This document shows positions 11,630-23,649 of a stretch of DNA of 64,000 bases, piece after piece. The translations under genes and the position numbers were made by a program. The notes under the pieces were generated by a model. That model was given only the letters and a program-made list of their open reading frames with translations, was not told where the DNA came from and did no database searches. The stretch is from the NCBI GenBank assembly GCA_004026145.2, contig CP034975.1, positions 22,792,111 to 22,856,110 of the forward strand, in the 5' to 3' direction. This DNA is from Takifugu bimaculatus. Taxonomy: Eukaryota; Chordata; Actinopteri; Tetraodontiformes; Tetraodontidae. How positions within the stretch are numbered: position 1 is the first letter of the stretch; each line of letters begins with the position of its first letter.

Positions 11630-12060
11630 GTCGGATTACTCCATGAATCCATCAATAAATTAGGATAATGCCAGCGAGCAGCCTTCCAAATGTGTTCTTT
11701 AAACCGACGTGACATTTTTTGTTCCATTTCCAAATGACCGCTGGCAAAGATTGTTGGCTCTCCTATTAATTCCCAGGTTTCCAAGGGAGGGGAAAAATAT
11801 ATCTATCATAAGTAGAAATAATGAAGTTGAAGAGCTGATGCCCTGGGGAGCAGTGGCAGAGAATTCTATCTTTCTCCAACACGGGACACAGGCGGAAGAT
11901 AAGTACCTGTCGGCTGGCACACTTCCTGCCACGTGTCCATCAATAAAAGAGATTATTTCCTCCAGTTATTACAACAAAGATCTCAAAAAATTGAACCTTT
12001 AATGAGAAGCAATGATTTCCTCCTGCGCGCTCACAATCACACTTGAGGTGAGTGAGCTGT
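11630..12060. promoter_or_regulatory. Candidate conserved non-coding element
   Basis: About 430 bp of repeat-free sequence starts just after the TG array. It has repeated homeodomain-type cores (GGATTA, ATTAATTCCC, AATAATGAAG, CATCAATAAA twice, TTATTACAAC) and SOX-like AAAGATTGTTGG and ACAAAGAT motifs. No coding frame is recognisable. It is one of the strongest enhancer-like blocks between sox21b and dct. Confidence 0.35.
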
Positions 12061-15000
12061 AATGTCACCCCCACACACCAGCACCAGCACCCCCGCCCCT
12101 TGCCTCTCCATTCTGCACCAACTTATTAAAATGACACATTTGCCAACATTAATTTACAGGCGTTATTTATTACATTTTAATGGGATTACTATGCGCAGGA
12201 AGGTTGATTTGGGACTCGCACCCAACACAAAAATCCACACTCCTGTTGTCACTTCCAGCGGCCCATGTTCCTCTGGATGGAGAGCGCGTTGTCATTCTAC
12301 GCGCATGTTTATATGTTTATTTATTTATTTCGCTAAAGAGATTGAAATTGCAAAAGGCATTTTCCACAGCAGCGTGCGCGTTGCTGGATTCTATAGCATC
12401 AGGTGCTGCGGTGTTTAATAGAGCTGACAATGCTGCCATGCCTGCAGCTGTCAGATTTGTTTCCCCTTCGCATCGGCTTCCTGCAGCCGCGCTGGAACGC
12501 GCTGCAACAGCCATACAGATGCCTCCGCGGTGACAATGTGAAGAATGCGCGTCCGCGCACCTCGATGACAGCAAAGCGGTAATTTGCGCAGAGACCTTAT
12601 CGTGTTCAGCAGAAAATCCAGCACTTGCACAAGCCGTCTTTAATCTCGGGTCGTGACTGCTGCTGAAACGTGCCATTAGTTATACTGATGAAGGAGCATA
12701 ACTTCATACCTTAATTGTGAAGCAACGCGAAGGTCCTCAGAACAAATCTATTATGAATGGTCCTCATACACAAGACATGCGGGGGTCTCCGCTGCTGTCA
12801 GGCCCTGGCCGGTTATATTGTGCACTGGAATTTATCTGTTCTTTTTTGCCACAAAAAAGGGTTACAGTGAATGGAATGGCTTTTCAACATTGTATTTACA
12901 CTTGCTTTGTTTGCTTGTGTGTAGGATGAAAGGGGATAAAGGACGTGGAACAGGGAACGCAATCAAAAGTCTGGCCTTCACTCGCACTGTGCCGCGAACA
13001 AAAAACCGTACAAGGCCAGGAGCTGCTGAAGTACCTGCAGACACGCTCGCACGCACGCACGCACACAAACACACACCCATCTCTACCCATCTCTCGAGCG
13101 CCAGAGGTCCTCTGCTCTGTGCTTTCCTTCACATTGCGGATGCAGGTTTCGTGGTTTTACTCCAGTCCCTTCTTCAGAGCTCTCTGTGTAAGTTACAGTT
13201 GCAATTAAACGTGTGCGTGAAGCATAATTAACGAACGGAAGCCGACAAAGGCTGCAGACTGACTTCGAACTGTCAAATGTGACGGCTCTGCAGCAGATGA
13301 CGGAACTTTCCCCTTTGAATGGGGGACGCTGGAGTTGTTTGCATACTGGAAATAAAATGGGTCGAGTGGGATATTGCTCCCTGACAGTCCTTTTCAACAT
13401 ATGATGAAACCTTCGAACAGAGGTTTTTTTTTTAACCAGCAAAAAGGTGACATCCATACAAACTTCCCCAAGACACACAAATGAACTTGAATATCTTAAA
13501 AGTCAACAGCTGCCCTTTGATACCAGCGCAGACAGGTGTATAAATATATATACATACCCAACACTGGCGCAATAATTAGAGATTTATGTATGTAGGGCGC
13601 AAAAGACATGCAGAGCCTTTGTCTGGTGCTGTCAGGTTGGCTTTCCTGTTGCGTCATTCACCACACCAGTGCACTATGCAGCCAAATATGGCAGAATACT
13701 CTTTCTCATGGCGTGCGCATCACAAGCTCTTGTCAGCCGAGCAGATGTCTGAGCAGCGTGAATGTGCTGTGGATGTTTGTATGTGTAGGCCTTTGGAGGA
13801 AATGAGTAAACAGGTTGAAATATTTCCCCTCTTAATTTGATGCACAATGCTTCTTGACAGCCAGTTGAATCCGCGCAGATTCGGGAGCCGGTGTCACATG
13901 TCAGGTCCTTTTTGCTCTCATAAATAAACCGGCTTAGGAAGAGCCAGCTGCTGACTCCACACTGTCCCCTAACGGCACAATTCGCAGTCAGGTACCACCC
14001 AGTGGGCAGAATCTCAGGTCAAATCGGTCTGGAGGTGGTCATGACCGAGTCCGAGTGCAGGTTAGCATCAAAACCATTAAAATGAGAGTCCTGGTTGAGT
14101 CAGAGCCATGACAAGTGTTCATTCATGTGCTCCGAATCAAGTGTTTTGTTTTGGGCTTTTGTTTAGGAGTAGAAAACTGCACTTTTCTAAATATTTTAAA
14201 ACTTGTCATTGGTTTTTGAATGATTTACAATGACAACTTAGACCATCATAGGAAAAGTGAGTAGCAGATTGTCTTCAGAATCAGCAATTATTGCAGGCGT
14301 CTGTTGACATTTAAGACTGACACAGTCTATTCTACTATTTTGGAAGTTGGATGTGTCCGACATTCAAATTGGAGTTCATGTGCTCTTGTTTTTATTCACA
14401 CTTTGAGCCTTGTATGTATATTTCCTCACCGCTCTGACCTGCACCAGTCCGCAGCTTTTACCCAGATCACATGCAAGCACACATTCAGATGTAGCAGTAG
14501 CTTCGGCCAGCTTTTGGAGGTCTCAAACGCTCCCCTCCAAGGAAAGGACACTTGTAAAACCAGGACACAGAACCGTTTCCCACGTGTCCTGAAATATCAT
14601 CGCCTTGTTCTGTACTCATCTAACCTTTGCCCCAATAATCAGTGCACAGGGAGAGGATAAATGCTCGTGAGTGAATGCAGTGTGTGTAATGTTGCAGCCA
14701 GCAGCTATTATAGAGGTGAAAGGAATGCCTGGATGTAACACTGAGACGGAGCTTTTTGTGTCTCTCAAATTGGTGGACGGCCCCAGGGCAGACATTTAAA
14801 ACATAATATCACCAAACAAAAACACATTAAAACAGAATAGCCGAGCAGAGGCTTAAAGCAAAACCTGAAATTCAAGTTTTGGCGACGGCAACTGACCCAA
14901 ATTTCCTGCCCCCTTTTTGTCCTTAACATGCTTCTGCAAGCCTGGGCCCCGGGGTGACGTATCCCTTACACAGGGATTGCCTGTGCATTTACATAGCACG

Positions 15001-15109
15001 GTTAATGAAAGATCAACACCAGCAAAGCGCCTTGAATATAAAGCTTTCTTGTAAAAATAATGAGCGAGCGATTGATCCATACTCAAACAAGCCGGTTTGC
15101 TGAGTTAAT

Positions 15110-15380
15110 ACCACAGGCAGATTATTGCCAGTGCCAAAAGTGCCCTGGCGTGCGACGCCTTTTGCTTAGAGGGTCCCCAAACTTGTCATCACATTAGCAC
15201 ATGGTCAAGGAGTACATCCTGCCTCTCTCATAATCTGCTTTCCTGCACAATTAGCCTTCTATAATAAGGCAGCTGCCTGACAGCCGGCAGGGAGAAAAGA
15301 GGGAAATCACTGAGTTTCTCACAGGATGAACGGATCATTTAGTGCCAGTGAAATTCAGACGCCGAGGTGGCTTTCTCTCC
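15110..15380. promoter_or_regulatory. Candidate conserved non-coding element
   Basis: A repeat-free block with CACAATTAGC, CTATAATAAGG, CACATTAGC and bHLH-type CAGCTG motifs, ending in TCATTTAG. No coding potential. About 9 kb downstream of sox21b. Inference from composition. Confidence 0.3.
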
Positions 15381-15839
15381 AAGTCATCGCGTACTGCTGG
15401 TCCTCACTTTAGCCCTGAACATTGAGACTCGATCTGCTTTATTGTGCCAAGCATCTTTTGCACTTTGATGAAGATGGACAAAGGGGGAGAGAGAGAGAGA
15501 GACAGAGACAGAGAGACCGGGAGGACCCACGGCCAGTGTTGTTGCATTTTTAACTCAGAGACTCTTAGAGAATCGCATGTTGGAGAAGGCAGAATGGCAG
15601 GAGAAGGCACATTTTCAGAGTAAAATAATAGATAATTGTACTCCAACAAAAAGGAGGAAAGTATGGGCAAGAGAACTGAAGAGCAGGAGGAGATGGGGAA
15701 GGAAAGGGCTCTGAAAAGAATAAGAAGAATTCGGTGCTGCTTCTTGCAAGGCAACAGAAAAAAAACATTGATGACACCCGGTTCCATTCTTCCGCTCTCC
15801 CCTTTCTCTGCTCCTCGCCTCGCAGCACGGCGGGCTAAG

Positions 15840-16260
15840 CTGGGAGCTGTAATGTCATTAAATTGCAAATGCTTTTTTTTCATTTCCGACACACACTGTT
15901 TACTTATCTGGCAAAAACATATGTTGGAAGGAATCCGTTAAATTCTGCCCATTGCCTTGGGTGAAAGTGCAATAGAAACGGGCCCACTGAGCTCCTTCTG
16001 TCGTCTCCTTTTAGCACTTTGCCTTATCTACAAGGCTGCTTAGCAGCAAACTGGCGAGTTCAATGAAAAATGAAGATACAGTGCAAGATTAGGGAAGAAC
16101 AGTGAGGGGAGAAATGCTTGGAGAGAGGGTCATCCCATTGCAAATGATTTCACTCCTCTCCATCTGCATAAATGACTATTTTTAAGGCATCTCCAGCGTC
16201 TGTATATTTTTCTCACTCTGCCACACATTTAATTTCACGCCCCGTGTTCTGAATATGCTT
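15840..16260. promoter_or_regulatory. Candidate conserved non-coding element with SOX/POU-like composites
   Basis: It contains TCATTAAATTGCAAATGC (about 15854-15871) and CCATTGCAAATGATTT (about 16136-16151). Each joins a SOX-like CATTG or ATTAAAT half to an octamer-like TGCAAAT half, resembling SoxB:POU composite sites. Several AATTTCACG and AATGACTATTT cores follow. No frame and no repeats. Composition-based. Confidence 0.33.
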
Positions 16261-17029
16261 AAATGCATATCTCTGATGCACCTTTAAGCCAGAGGAAAGA
16301 GGATGGGGGGGAGAGACTGGGGAGGGTACGAAAGCAAAATTAAAGATAAAACGGTGTGATTTGCACTACAAGTCTATTACTTTATGGCATTTACATATAG
16401 TTTACCTCTGCAATTCCAAGATTTTTTTTTCTAGCACCTTCCTATCAGTGTTTGGGCATGTATAAATATGTATAAATCTTTGTTGAGAAAAATAGAATTC
16501 CTAGCACCGCTCTGGAAAGTTTGACGGCTGCACTTTCTTGCTCCAACTTATTCTTCTGCCCACATGAGACTGTCAGCCTGTCTGCTGGGGGTGTTCTCTC
16601 CCAACACGGCCCAACAAAGGTGCACCGTGTGCCCCCCCCCCGCCCTGATCCGCTCCCCGTGGTGGAGGAGGGCTGAGGGAGGGAGCCTGGGTCACAGCTC
16701 GGCCATGGCTGCAGAGGACGGGGCCACTGGAGGTGACGAGTGGGGTGCTTGTCAAACAAGTGGGTGAACACCTCTGAGTCAGGGGAAATGTCAGGAAGAT
16801 TGTCAGGAGTCTCTGGACGCCCACGCAGCTCTCCCACAGTGACGCCATGAATGGCGACCGCGTGCGTGCCACCGCCGCGCGATCAGGTGGATATGTTGTT
16901 CTACAGTGGTGAAGAAGTTTGAGTCGTGAGGAGAAAGCCCGTCCCTCACAGAAGAAAGAGAATTGGCCGGGGAATGAAAGAAGAGAGAGAGGGAGGGAGA
17001 GAGAGGCTATTCAGAGCATGATTCCTTTC

Positions 17030-17360
17030 CTTCATTGTCTGCCTGCTTAGATTTGAATACGCTCTCTCACAGCAGATGAGAAAAATGCCTCAGACCCTCA
17101 CATTGTTGGCCTCCTCTCTCTTCTTTTCTATTTGCAATTAAATGCATTTCAAATGGAACAACTGTACAGGGAGCATTTCTGATAAGACAGAATTCCATTG
17201 CCTTTAACCTGCTTTTGTTATGGCTTTGCAATTTTTGAGGGCTCCTATTATGAGGAAGGCACAGTCAAAACATATCTCTGAATAGGAAATGCCGTGCAAC
17301 TTAAGCATTGCTTCATTGAAAATTAAATTGCATTTAAAATAACAGTTTTAGTTCCTCTGT
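17030..17360. promoter_or_regulatory. Candidate conserved non-coding element
   Basis: About 330 bp, AT-rich but not low-complexity. It has GCAATTAAATGCATTTC, CTATTATGAGG and AAATTAAATTGCATTTAAAATAAC, and SOX-like CATTGTC, CATTGTT and CATTGAA motifs. No coding frame and no repeat homology recognised. A plausible sox21b neural enhancer, by inference. Confidence 0.38.
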
Positions 17361-17999
17361 GTTCCTCGGCTCTGGGGGCCAATTTCGGGCTCCCTGTTTT
17401 GTGTGCAACAGTGGGTCTTGACAGGACCCTTGTGTCCTGAGCAGTATCACACACGCTGGTCCTAAAGCATGGGATGGGATCAGTCAATTAGAATTAATGT
17501 CATCTGGTCATTTACAGCTAAACACCCTCCAAACCTATTGTGTTTGCTTTGTGTGCAGAGCATCGGCTGAAAAACCAATCTCATCCGCCAGACATGAATT
17601 TTTGAAGGATTTGAAAGCTGTAAATAACTCCAAACCCTCTCTTACGAGGTTTACCCCTGGAGCACTTTGTAACTTATCAGGGCTGCCTTGTGCCTCCTCT
17701 AATGCCGGCATTATGCTTGAATGTAAATCGCTGAGAGCTGCCAGAGAGGTGGGCGGGAATCGCTGAAGAAAGAATCAGGCAGGGGCTAGCCAATATTCCG
17801 ATTGGGGCATGGTGAAATAAACAGTATAGTTTGTTTTTGAAAAGAAGACTGTATCACACTCACTGCTCCTCATGAACCAGCATGTCTTATAGATTACACA
17901 CATCCAGGTATAAAGTGATTTCAGGTAATTAACAGTGAGACCTCTTGTCCTTTCACTTTCCTTTCACCCCCCATCCAAAATGCCAAAAACTAGTTTTAA

Positions 18000-18430
18000 C
18001 ACAAACTCTAATAAATTCTTGGTGAATGACGCCCAGGGCTCAGTCTTGTAGTTTTAATTTCCATCTCTAATGGTACAAGAGACTGATTAGTAATTAGGAC
18101 AGACTAATTTCAACGCATGTAATGAGCATTATAGGTTTCCCATATAATGTGCACTTCATACTGATGAAACTGGATCAATTTGAATGCATGTTGACCTTTA
18201 ATGGTAATTAATCTACAACAGAGTTCTTCATGCAGCTTGTCCTTGAATTGGCTTTATACTGTAATGAGTATATCACTGGAATCTTCCAAATAATTGACCT
18301 GGAGCATGTTTCCCAGCATCACTATTAATCTGATTTTCCAGTGAATAATTTAATCCATGTGGCAGAGAAGTGGGTTAAACTGAAGGGAAAAAACTAGTGC
18401 ACGTGCACACGTGGCCTCTAAATATAAATT
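18000..18430. promoter_or_regulatory. Candidate conserved non-coding element, TAAT-dense
   Basis: This is the most enhancer-like block in the window. At least ten TAAT or ATTA homeodomain cores fall within 430 bp, including the dimer-type TTAGTAATTAGG (18087-18098) and TTAATGGTAATTAATC (about 18198-18213). Two palindromic CACGTG E-boxes sit eight bases apart at its right end (18400-18405 and 18408-18413). The sequence is complex and repeat-free. sox21b is the nearest developmental gene. Confidence 0.42.
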
Positions 18431-19159
18431 TGGAGATGGAAAGAAGCCTTAAAGAGGATTAAAATCTATACAGGAGTCATTTCATTCGACTGCATACCGG
18501 CCATCCCACTGTACCGACAGCCTGGCATGGTTGAGATGTGAAATGGTGACACTTAAAGTACAAAGATGGCCAATCCCAGACTATTTCATGGCATATTTCT
18601 TGCAGCATCCTGAAGGAAATGCAAACATTTATAGTCGCACTGGTTCAAGTCCACCGGAGGCCAACAGGAACAGCAACACTGCCCCCTATCAATGTTCGCC
18701 GGCACTGCACCTGCCTCCCTACCGTCAGCCTTTCTTTCAAAACCCCGAAAGGAACTAAAAAAAAACCCAGCAGTCTTATTACTGTTAATGTCTTGCACAC
18801 TCGCTTTATATGTTTTAGTGGAGGACTTTCTTTCTTTCTTTGCTCAAGCTTAAATGCAAAAATCCTCTTCCGGAGCATTTTTGAAATCAAACAGGTCCCC
18901 CCCCCCCACCCCCACGCGCGAATCATTAATTTTAATATGTGCTGTTTTAAAGCATCAAACGTCAGCGAATGAAAATCCATGATTATTCTGTTGTTTTAAA
19001 ACACTTTCCACCTAAGAAAAGACTCAACCAGCATTCATTCATCGGACCATCTTTCCCCACTCAACATCCTTTAAAACTATTGTTTAGGGTCGAGGGACAC
19101 AAATATGTATCGTCTGCGTAATGTGTGCTCAATAAACAGACACGAAGATGGAGGAGGAA

Positions 19160-19520
19160 CCCAGAAAGCCCACCAGTGGCTGTGGAGTGGCCCTTCTTAT
19201 TACCCGTCATTACTGACATAATAGCAGGCTACTTAATACAGGCATAATAAGCATATGGCCTGTTTGCAGCAGTTTCTATGACACTCGGCTTCCTTCTCTG
19301 AAAATGTCTCTAGAGTGTCTTTAATTCACATCTTAAAAGGTCTTGCATTGTTGTGACAACACTTATTTCTGCAGAATATATGCGGAGCCGGTTGTGCCTC
19401 TGAATGCGCACACAAAGCGTCATTGCTGCATCCACTGGGTAATAAATAGATAGTAAAGCATGAATAATCACCTCCATCTTTGAATGAAGCACCATTAACA
19501 GAATGGGCTAATTTGTCCCC
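19160..19520. promoter_or_regulatory. Candidate conserved non-coding element
   Basis: A repeat-free stretch with TTATTACCCGTCATTACTGACATAATAG-type palindromic cores and a SOX-like GCATTGTTGTG. It also has GGTAATAAAT and GAATAATCAC motifs. No coding potential. Composition-based. Confidence 0.3.
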
Positions 19521-20052
19521 CTCCAGAGATGCTCTTTACACGCGCACCTGAGTAAAGACTAAAGATGACGCAGTTCAGTGGTCAGTGTGAAACGCACAGG
19601 AAAATCCTGCCACTCTGCCAACTTCTTAGATTTGTTAAAAAAAAGAATAATAATCAAAATATATGAAATCGCTAAATATTTGACTGAACTCTGCAAGCAG
19701 AACAGAGTTCTCCCCGCGCCTTCATCCTGCGGTCCGTGCAGATGCGTGTGGTGGTGGCGTTGAGCTGCAGCTCTCTGGCACCATCCTGTGTTTCAGCATC
19801 GATTCAATGTGTTTTAACACACGATGGAGCAGAGGAGCCTTCCTGTCACAACTAATGCAAAGAAAAGAAACGTCTGCCTCCAAACCGAGAGGTCAGTTTC
19901 ACGCCAGAATATCAGCAGAGTCTTTACAGTCCCCGTTCAGTTTAAATATAATAATATATAATTTATTTGGAGGCTGAATATGATATTATATCCTATGATC
20001 ATGTGCTGCCCAGTTACTTTTGTCAGTAACCGTACTACAAATTACAGAATAG

Positions 20053-20080
20053 ATGTGTGTGTGTGTGTGTGTGTGTGTGT
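20053..20080. repeat. (TG)n microsatellite
   Basis: About 28 bp of perfect TG repeat. Confidence 0.95.
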
Positions 20081-21186
20081 TCGTTCACATGTACATTAAA
20101 GAGTATAAAAATACAAATAAAAATCTCTAGATTCAGTGCAGCAAATTGAATAAGTGAAAGGTCATGATAAAATCTACAATCATTAGTGTTGGAAGTATGT
20201 TATGTTCGTCATAAAGACGTCACGTCTCCTTATGTCACCATGGCGTCGGCTACTGAGGACGTCTTGGGTTCTGTGTCTGTAGCCGGGTAGTGGACATGGT
20301 CAACATTCTGTTTTCTATATTATAAAGCAGTGTAGAAATCTTAAAAATAAACATTAAAATAATAAAAGTAAGTGCAAAGGTTGTAACTTAAAAAAAAAAA
20401 AAAAGCCAGATTTTCACTGATGAAAGAGAGTCAGCAGTGGTGTCAGCGCTTTGTACAGAGCGTCCACACACGTCCGGTTTATTCATATGACGAGCCACCT
20501 CTGTGATCAATAATAAAGAGGTTTTGGTCATTTCAGAGAATCACCAGAGTCACATTTTTCAGTCATTCCAAAGACATTTACAGATTTAGGTTTCCCTGAG
20601 ATAAGTGTTAAATATTTTCCTCTGAAATGTTTCCAGTGGAATATTTCCAGGAATTCTTCTCCTTTAATCCTGCTGAGTGCACTGAACCTCACAGTGAGTG
20701 TGTGTATGTGTGTGTGTGTGTGTTAAAGACTTTTCTCATGTTTGTGTCCTGCCTATATTTTGATACATCCTATGTTTTGATTACAGCCCTCTGTGTGTTC
20801 TTAACAGCCAAACCTGTATTTCTTTGATCAGCTACATATTTTTTCTATCTATTTTGAACTTTTTCACTTTTAAATCATCATGATTAAAATTAAATAATAA
20901 AGCTATGACTGAAGTGTGGAAATAAAGCTTTAAAGTGAGTGATTATTCTTGTACAACATTTGGATGAGCTTACAGTGATGAAAACACGGCCGTGATCCTC
21001 TCTGGAGATGTGTGATCCCATCACTGCTGGAGTTTTCTTTAGTTTCTGCTGGTTTGTGAGTCTTTCTCTCTTCAGCTTTGTCTTTTTTATGTATTACTTT
21101 AGGTTGAGAGTCAGCGGCTGACCTGAAGAATCTACCATTCCTTTACTTAGAGTCAAATTCTTTAGAACTGTCGACTGCGTCTGCGA

Positions 21187-21194
21187 TCACATGA
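21187..21194. promoter_or_regulatory. M-box-like E-box (TCACATGA)
   Basis: TCACATGA is the complement of TCATGTGA, the extended E-box preferred by MITF, which activates DCT in melanocytes in other vertebrates. It lies 2.46 kb upstream of the dct start. Related sites lie at 20085-20092 (TCACATGT), 21373-21380 (TCACATGG), 22084-22091 (TCACATGC) and 22507-22514 (CCATGTGA). The motif also occurs elsewhere in the window, so function is only suggested. Confidence 0.25.
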
Positions 21195-23649
21195 GCATTA
21201 AACACCAGTAGGCTCGTTACCTTCACGGTCATACGGTCTCAAAGTATGAATGTTTGAGACCGACTATAAAACCAGAACACAAACAGGGCTGCTTGTTGAT
21301 AAAGACTGTATATGCATAGCATTGTTAGTGGGAATATAAGGGGTGACCAGCGATGCGCTTGTACCCTCAGAGTCACATGGCAGCCCAGAGGAATGCTTCA
21401 AGGCCCCACATGGCCATCAGGAGTTTCTCCCATCTGAAAGCCTCTTTGATGAATGCCGGGATCCCGCTGGCGAGCAGATCTGGGTCATTTACAGAGAGCA
21501 GCGTCAGTGAAATCAAATGAATCAAACGCGTCTTCATGAATGAAAAACAAAACATTCCAATTGGTTTCGAGGAAAACGTTGATTGCATTTCCAGTCTCTC
21601 GTCTTGCCTGCTGTGGAAATCTAAACAAATCCGAAATGTGCAAGAGGCGGATGTGATGAAACATCGGCTGTTGAAAACGTAGTTAGGACAAGGATACTTA
21701 CAGAAATGCAATTAACTATCTCAATGAGAAACATTTTAACAGCATCAGCAACTGTTTTCTAACCTCACGTTATTTATTTCATTTCCTTTTAATATGACAT
21801 TGACATATATTTTAAATACTGGTTTTAATAACAGCAACATTAATAACAGCAGCAGCAACAACAACAACAACAATGAATAATAAAAGTAATAATAATAATT
21901 TTATTATTTAAAAGATACCAATACAAACACTGAGAGAAACAATAATAATAATCCTCCAGGAAAAAAAGTCTTGTTAAAAGATTTACACATGGAAATAGAA
22001 CAATTAATGAGCTAGATGTTCAACTAAGGCAATGAGGAGCAGACGGGGCCTTTCTTCTGTATGATGAAGGATCCTACAGCTGTTCACATGCACAGCTTCG
22101 TGCGTCAGCTGAGATCACCACCACCCCATCTTCTGAAGATGACCGCACCACAATAGAGTGCCTCTTTCAGCTACACACCCTCTTAAACATGGTGCTTCCC
22201 CTTTTACATAGTTATTTTGTTGTGCTGGAACATGCACCTCTGAGTTTGCGGTGATATCCCCTCTAAAGACTTTCTTGTGTCTCAGAACCTTATTTCAGGA
22301 GACCTTGAAGTCTTAAGTGTCTTTGGTGGGTTGCTGTGTCCTCCATCACTAATGCAAAGGGCTGAGGGTGGGAGAACCACGGCTCCAGTTCTTCTGTGCA
22401 GAGATTCTAGAACCTCAGCTGTTGAAGGGTCACAGGTGACTTGGTGGCCTTCCCCAATAGACTCCCTGGAAACCAGAGACTGTGGAGATGCAGAGTTATA
22501 GATGAGCCATGTGAGGGTGAAGTTTTGATCAGCCCGCGCTGTTCGTTCACTAGACTCAGATCAACCACGCAAACAACAGGAGTCCTTGCAAGGGAGAGTC
22601 GAGCAGCAGTTCAAGCTTCCTCTGTCAACTCTGCTCGTCTGCTGCTCGCTCACCTCTTTTATTGGTGCAAACAGAATGGGTGTCTAAACAGGATCTCATA
22701 TCTCATTGTCTTCTGACATCTTTACAAACTTCTCTAATCTTGACCAACATCTGGGTGCTGCGCTTGGTTGTAAGCAGCTTCAGCACTTTTACGAAACACT
22801 CTCATGTTCTTCTTTTCTTGTCAACATTCCTCAAACACTCAAAATCTACATACAATAGCATTTAAAGATAATACTAATAACAACAATAACAATAATTCTT
22901 CTCACAGCCACGAGATCTTTATACTTCTGAAGAGCAGGTGGATGCTGGCACATTTCTTTGCTTTTTTTCCCCACTTTCCTACAACCTCTTGTTGCCTTCA
23001 GTGTCCTTTCTTCTTTATGTTATATAAATGTCAGTAGAAGGAAAAATGAAACCTTCATCAAATCGAGAGTTATAATTTCTGAGGACCTTAGAGAAAGTTT
23101 TTTTTTGTCCTACTTTAAAAGTGAATGCCTTTATATTCTTTAATATCACCCTGATCCTCATTTGAAAGTTGATTAAATCAACAGGTCATTTCATTGACAT
23201 TTGTCTGACGTGATCGGCATAAACCACCATGATTGTAAAGCTGTATTATTGTCTATCTGGGACAAATCGCAGGCACGAGCAGCCGATCCTGGTAGTTGCT
23301 TCTGGCAAGTCTGTGCCTGTTTATCCAGGACTTTACTTCGGCTCGCTGCTCTGCTGTCAGGTGATCATCACAAGACCAGAAGCTTAATCCTCCTCTTTCC
23401 TACAAAAGCAAGAGCAGCATTTAGCCGCCTTCTCAATGTGCATGAAACCAAGTGGAACACAGCATGATTCGGCTGTAAAAGTTGTTTTTCCACGTATGTT
23501 TCAACTATCACTGAATCTAATTGGAAGGCACGCGACTGGGAGCCAGAGAAGGCTGAGATTCCACACTCATTCGGGGGAACTAATCAACCATTTTATGACC
23601 GATACTTGACGATTTCTTGCTGCTGAAACACCGACTGAAGGAAACAAAC

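Larger units (their letters stand above)
7801..20040. other. Gene-free interval between sox21b and dct, left part
   Basis: No gene is supported in these 12 kb. All open frames are under about 165 codons, overlap in several frames, and show no domain or splice pattern. The interval holds several CNE-like blocks (listed separately), a TG microsatellite at 11389-11447, a T/A and G homopolymer cluster at 9400-9485, and GA-rich tracts near 15487-15515 and 16980-17006. A CpG-rich, moderately GC-rich patch lies near 12230-12590. In human, TGDS and GPR180 occupy the corresponding interval. I recognise no exon of either here. Confidence 0.6.
20041..23649. other. dct upstream region
   Basis: There is no supportable gene here. 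The interval contains a short TG microsatellite (20053-20080), a CAACAA/AATAAT-rich patch near 21840-21960, and several M-box-like E-boxes (listed separately). A 112-codon minus-strand frame at 21373-21711 has no domain I recognise. No TATA box is evident just before the dct start. Confidence 0.55.

Noticed and set aside
12317..12676. 119-codon Ala/Ser-rich minus-strand frame
   Set aside because: CpG-rich, low-stop sequence with an overlapping plus-strand frame of similar length. No domain recognised.
15404..15892. 162-codon minus-strand frame
   Set aside because: Partly a translation of GA repeats (SLSLSLS) and low-complexity sequence.
23617..23649. Extension of the dct frame upstream of the ATG at 23650
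   Set aside because: There is no ATG in the extension, and a normal signal peptide begins directly at 23650.
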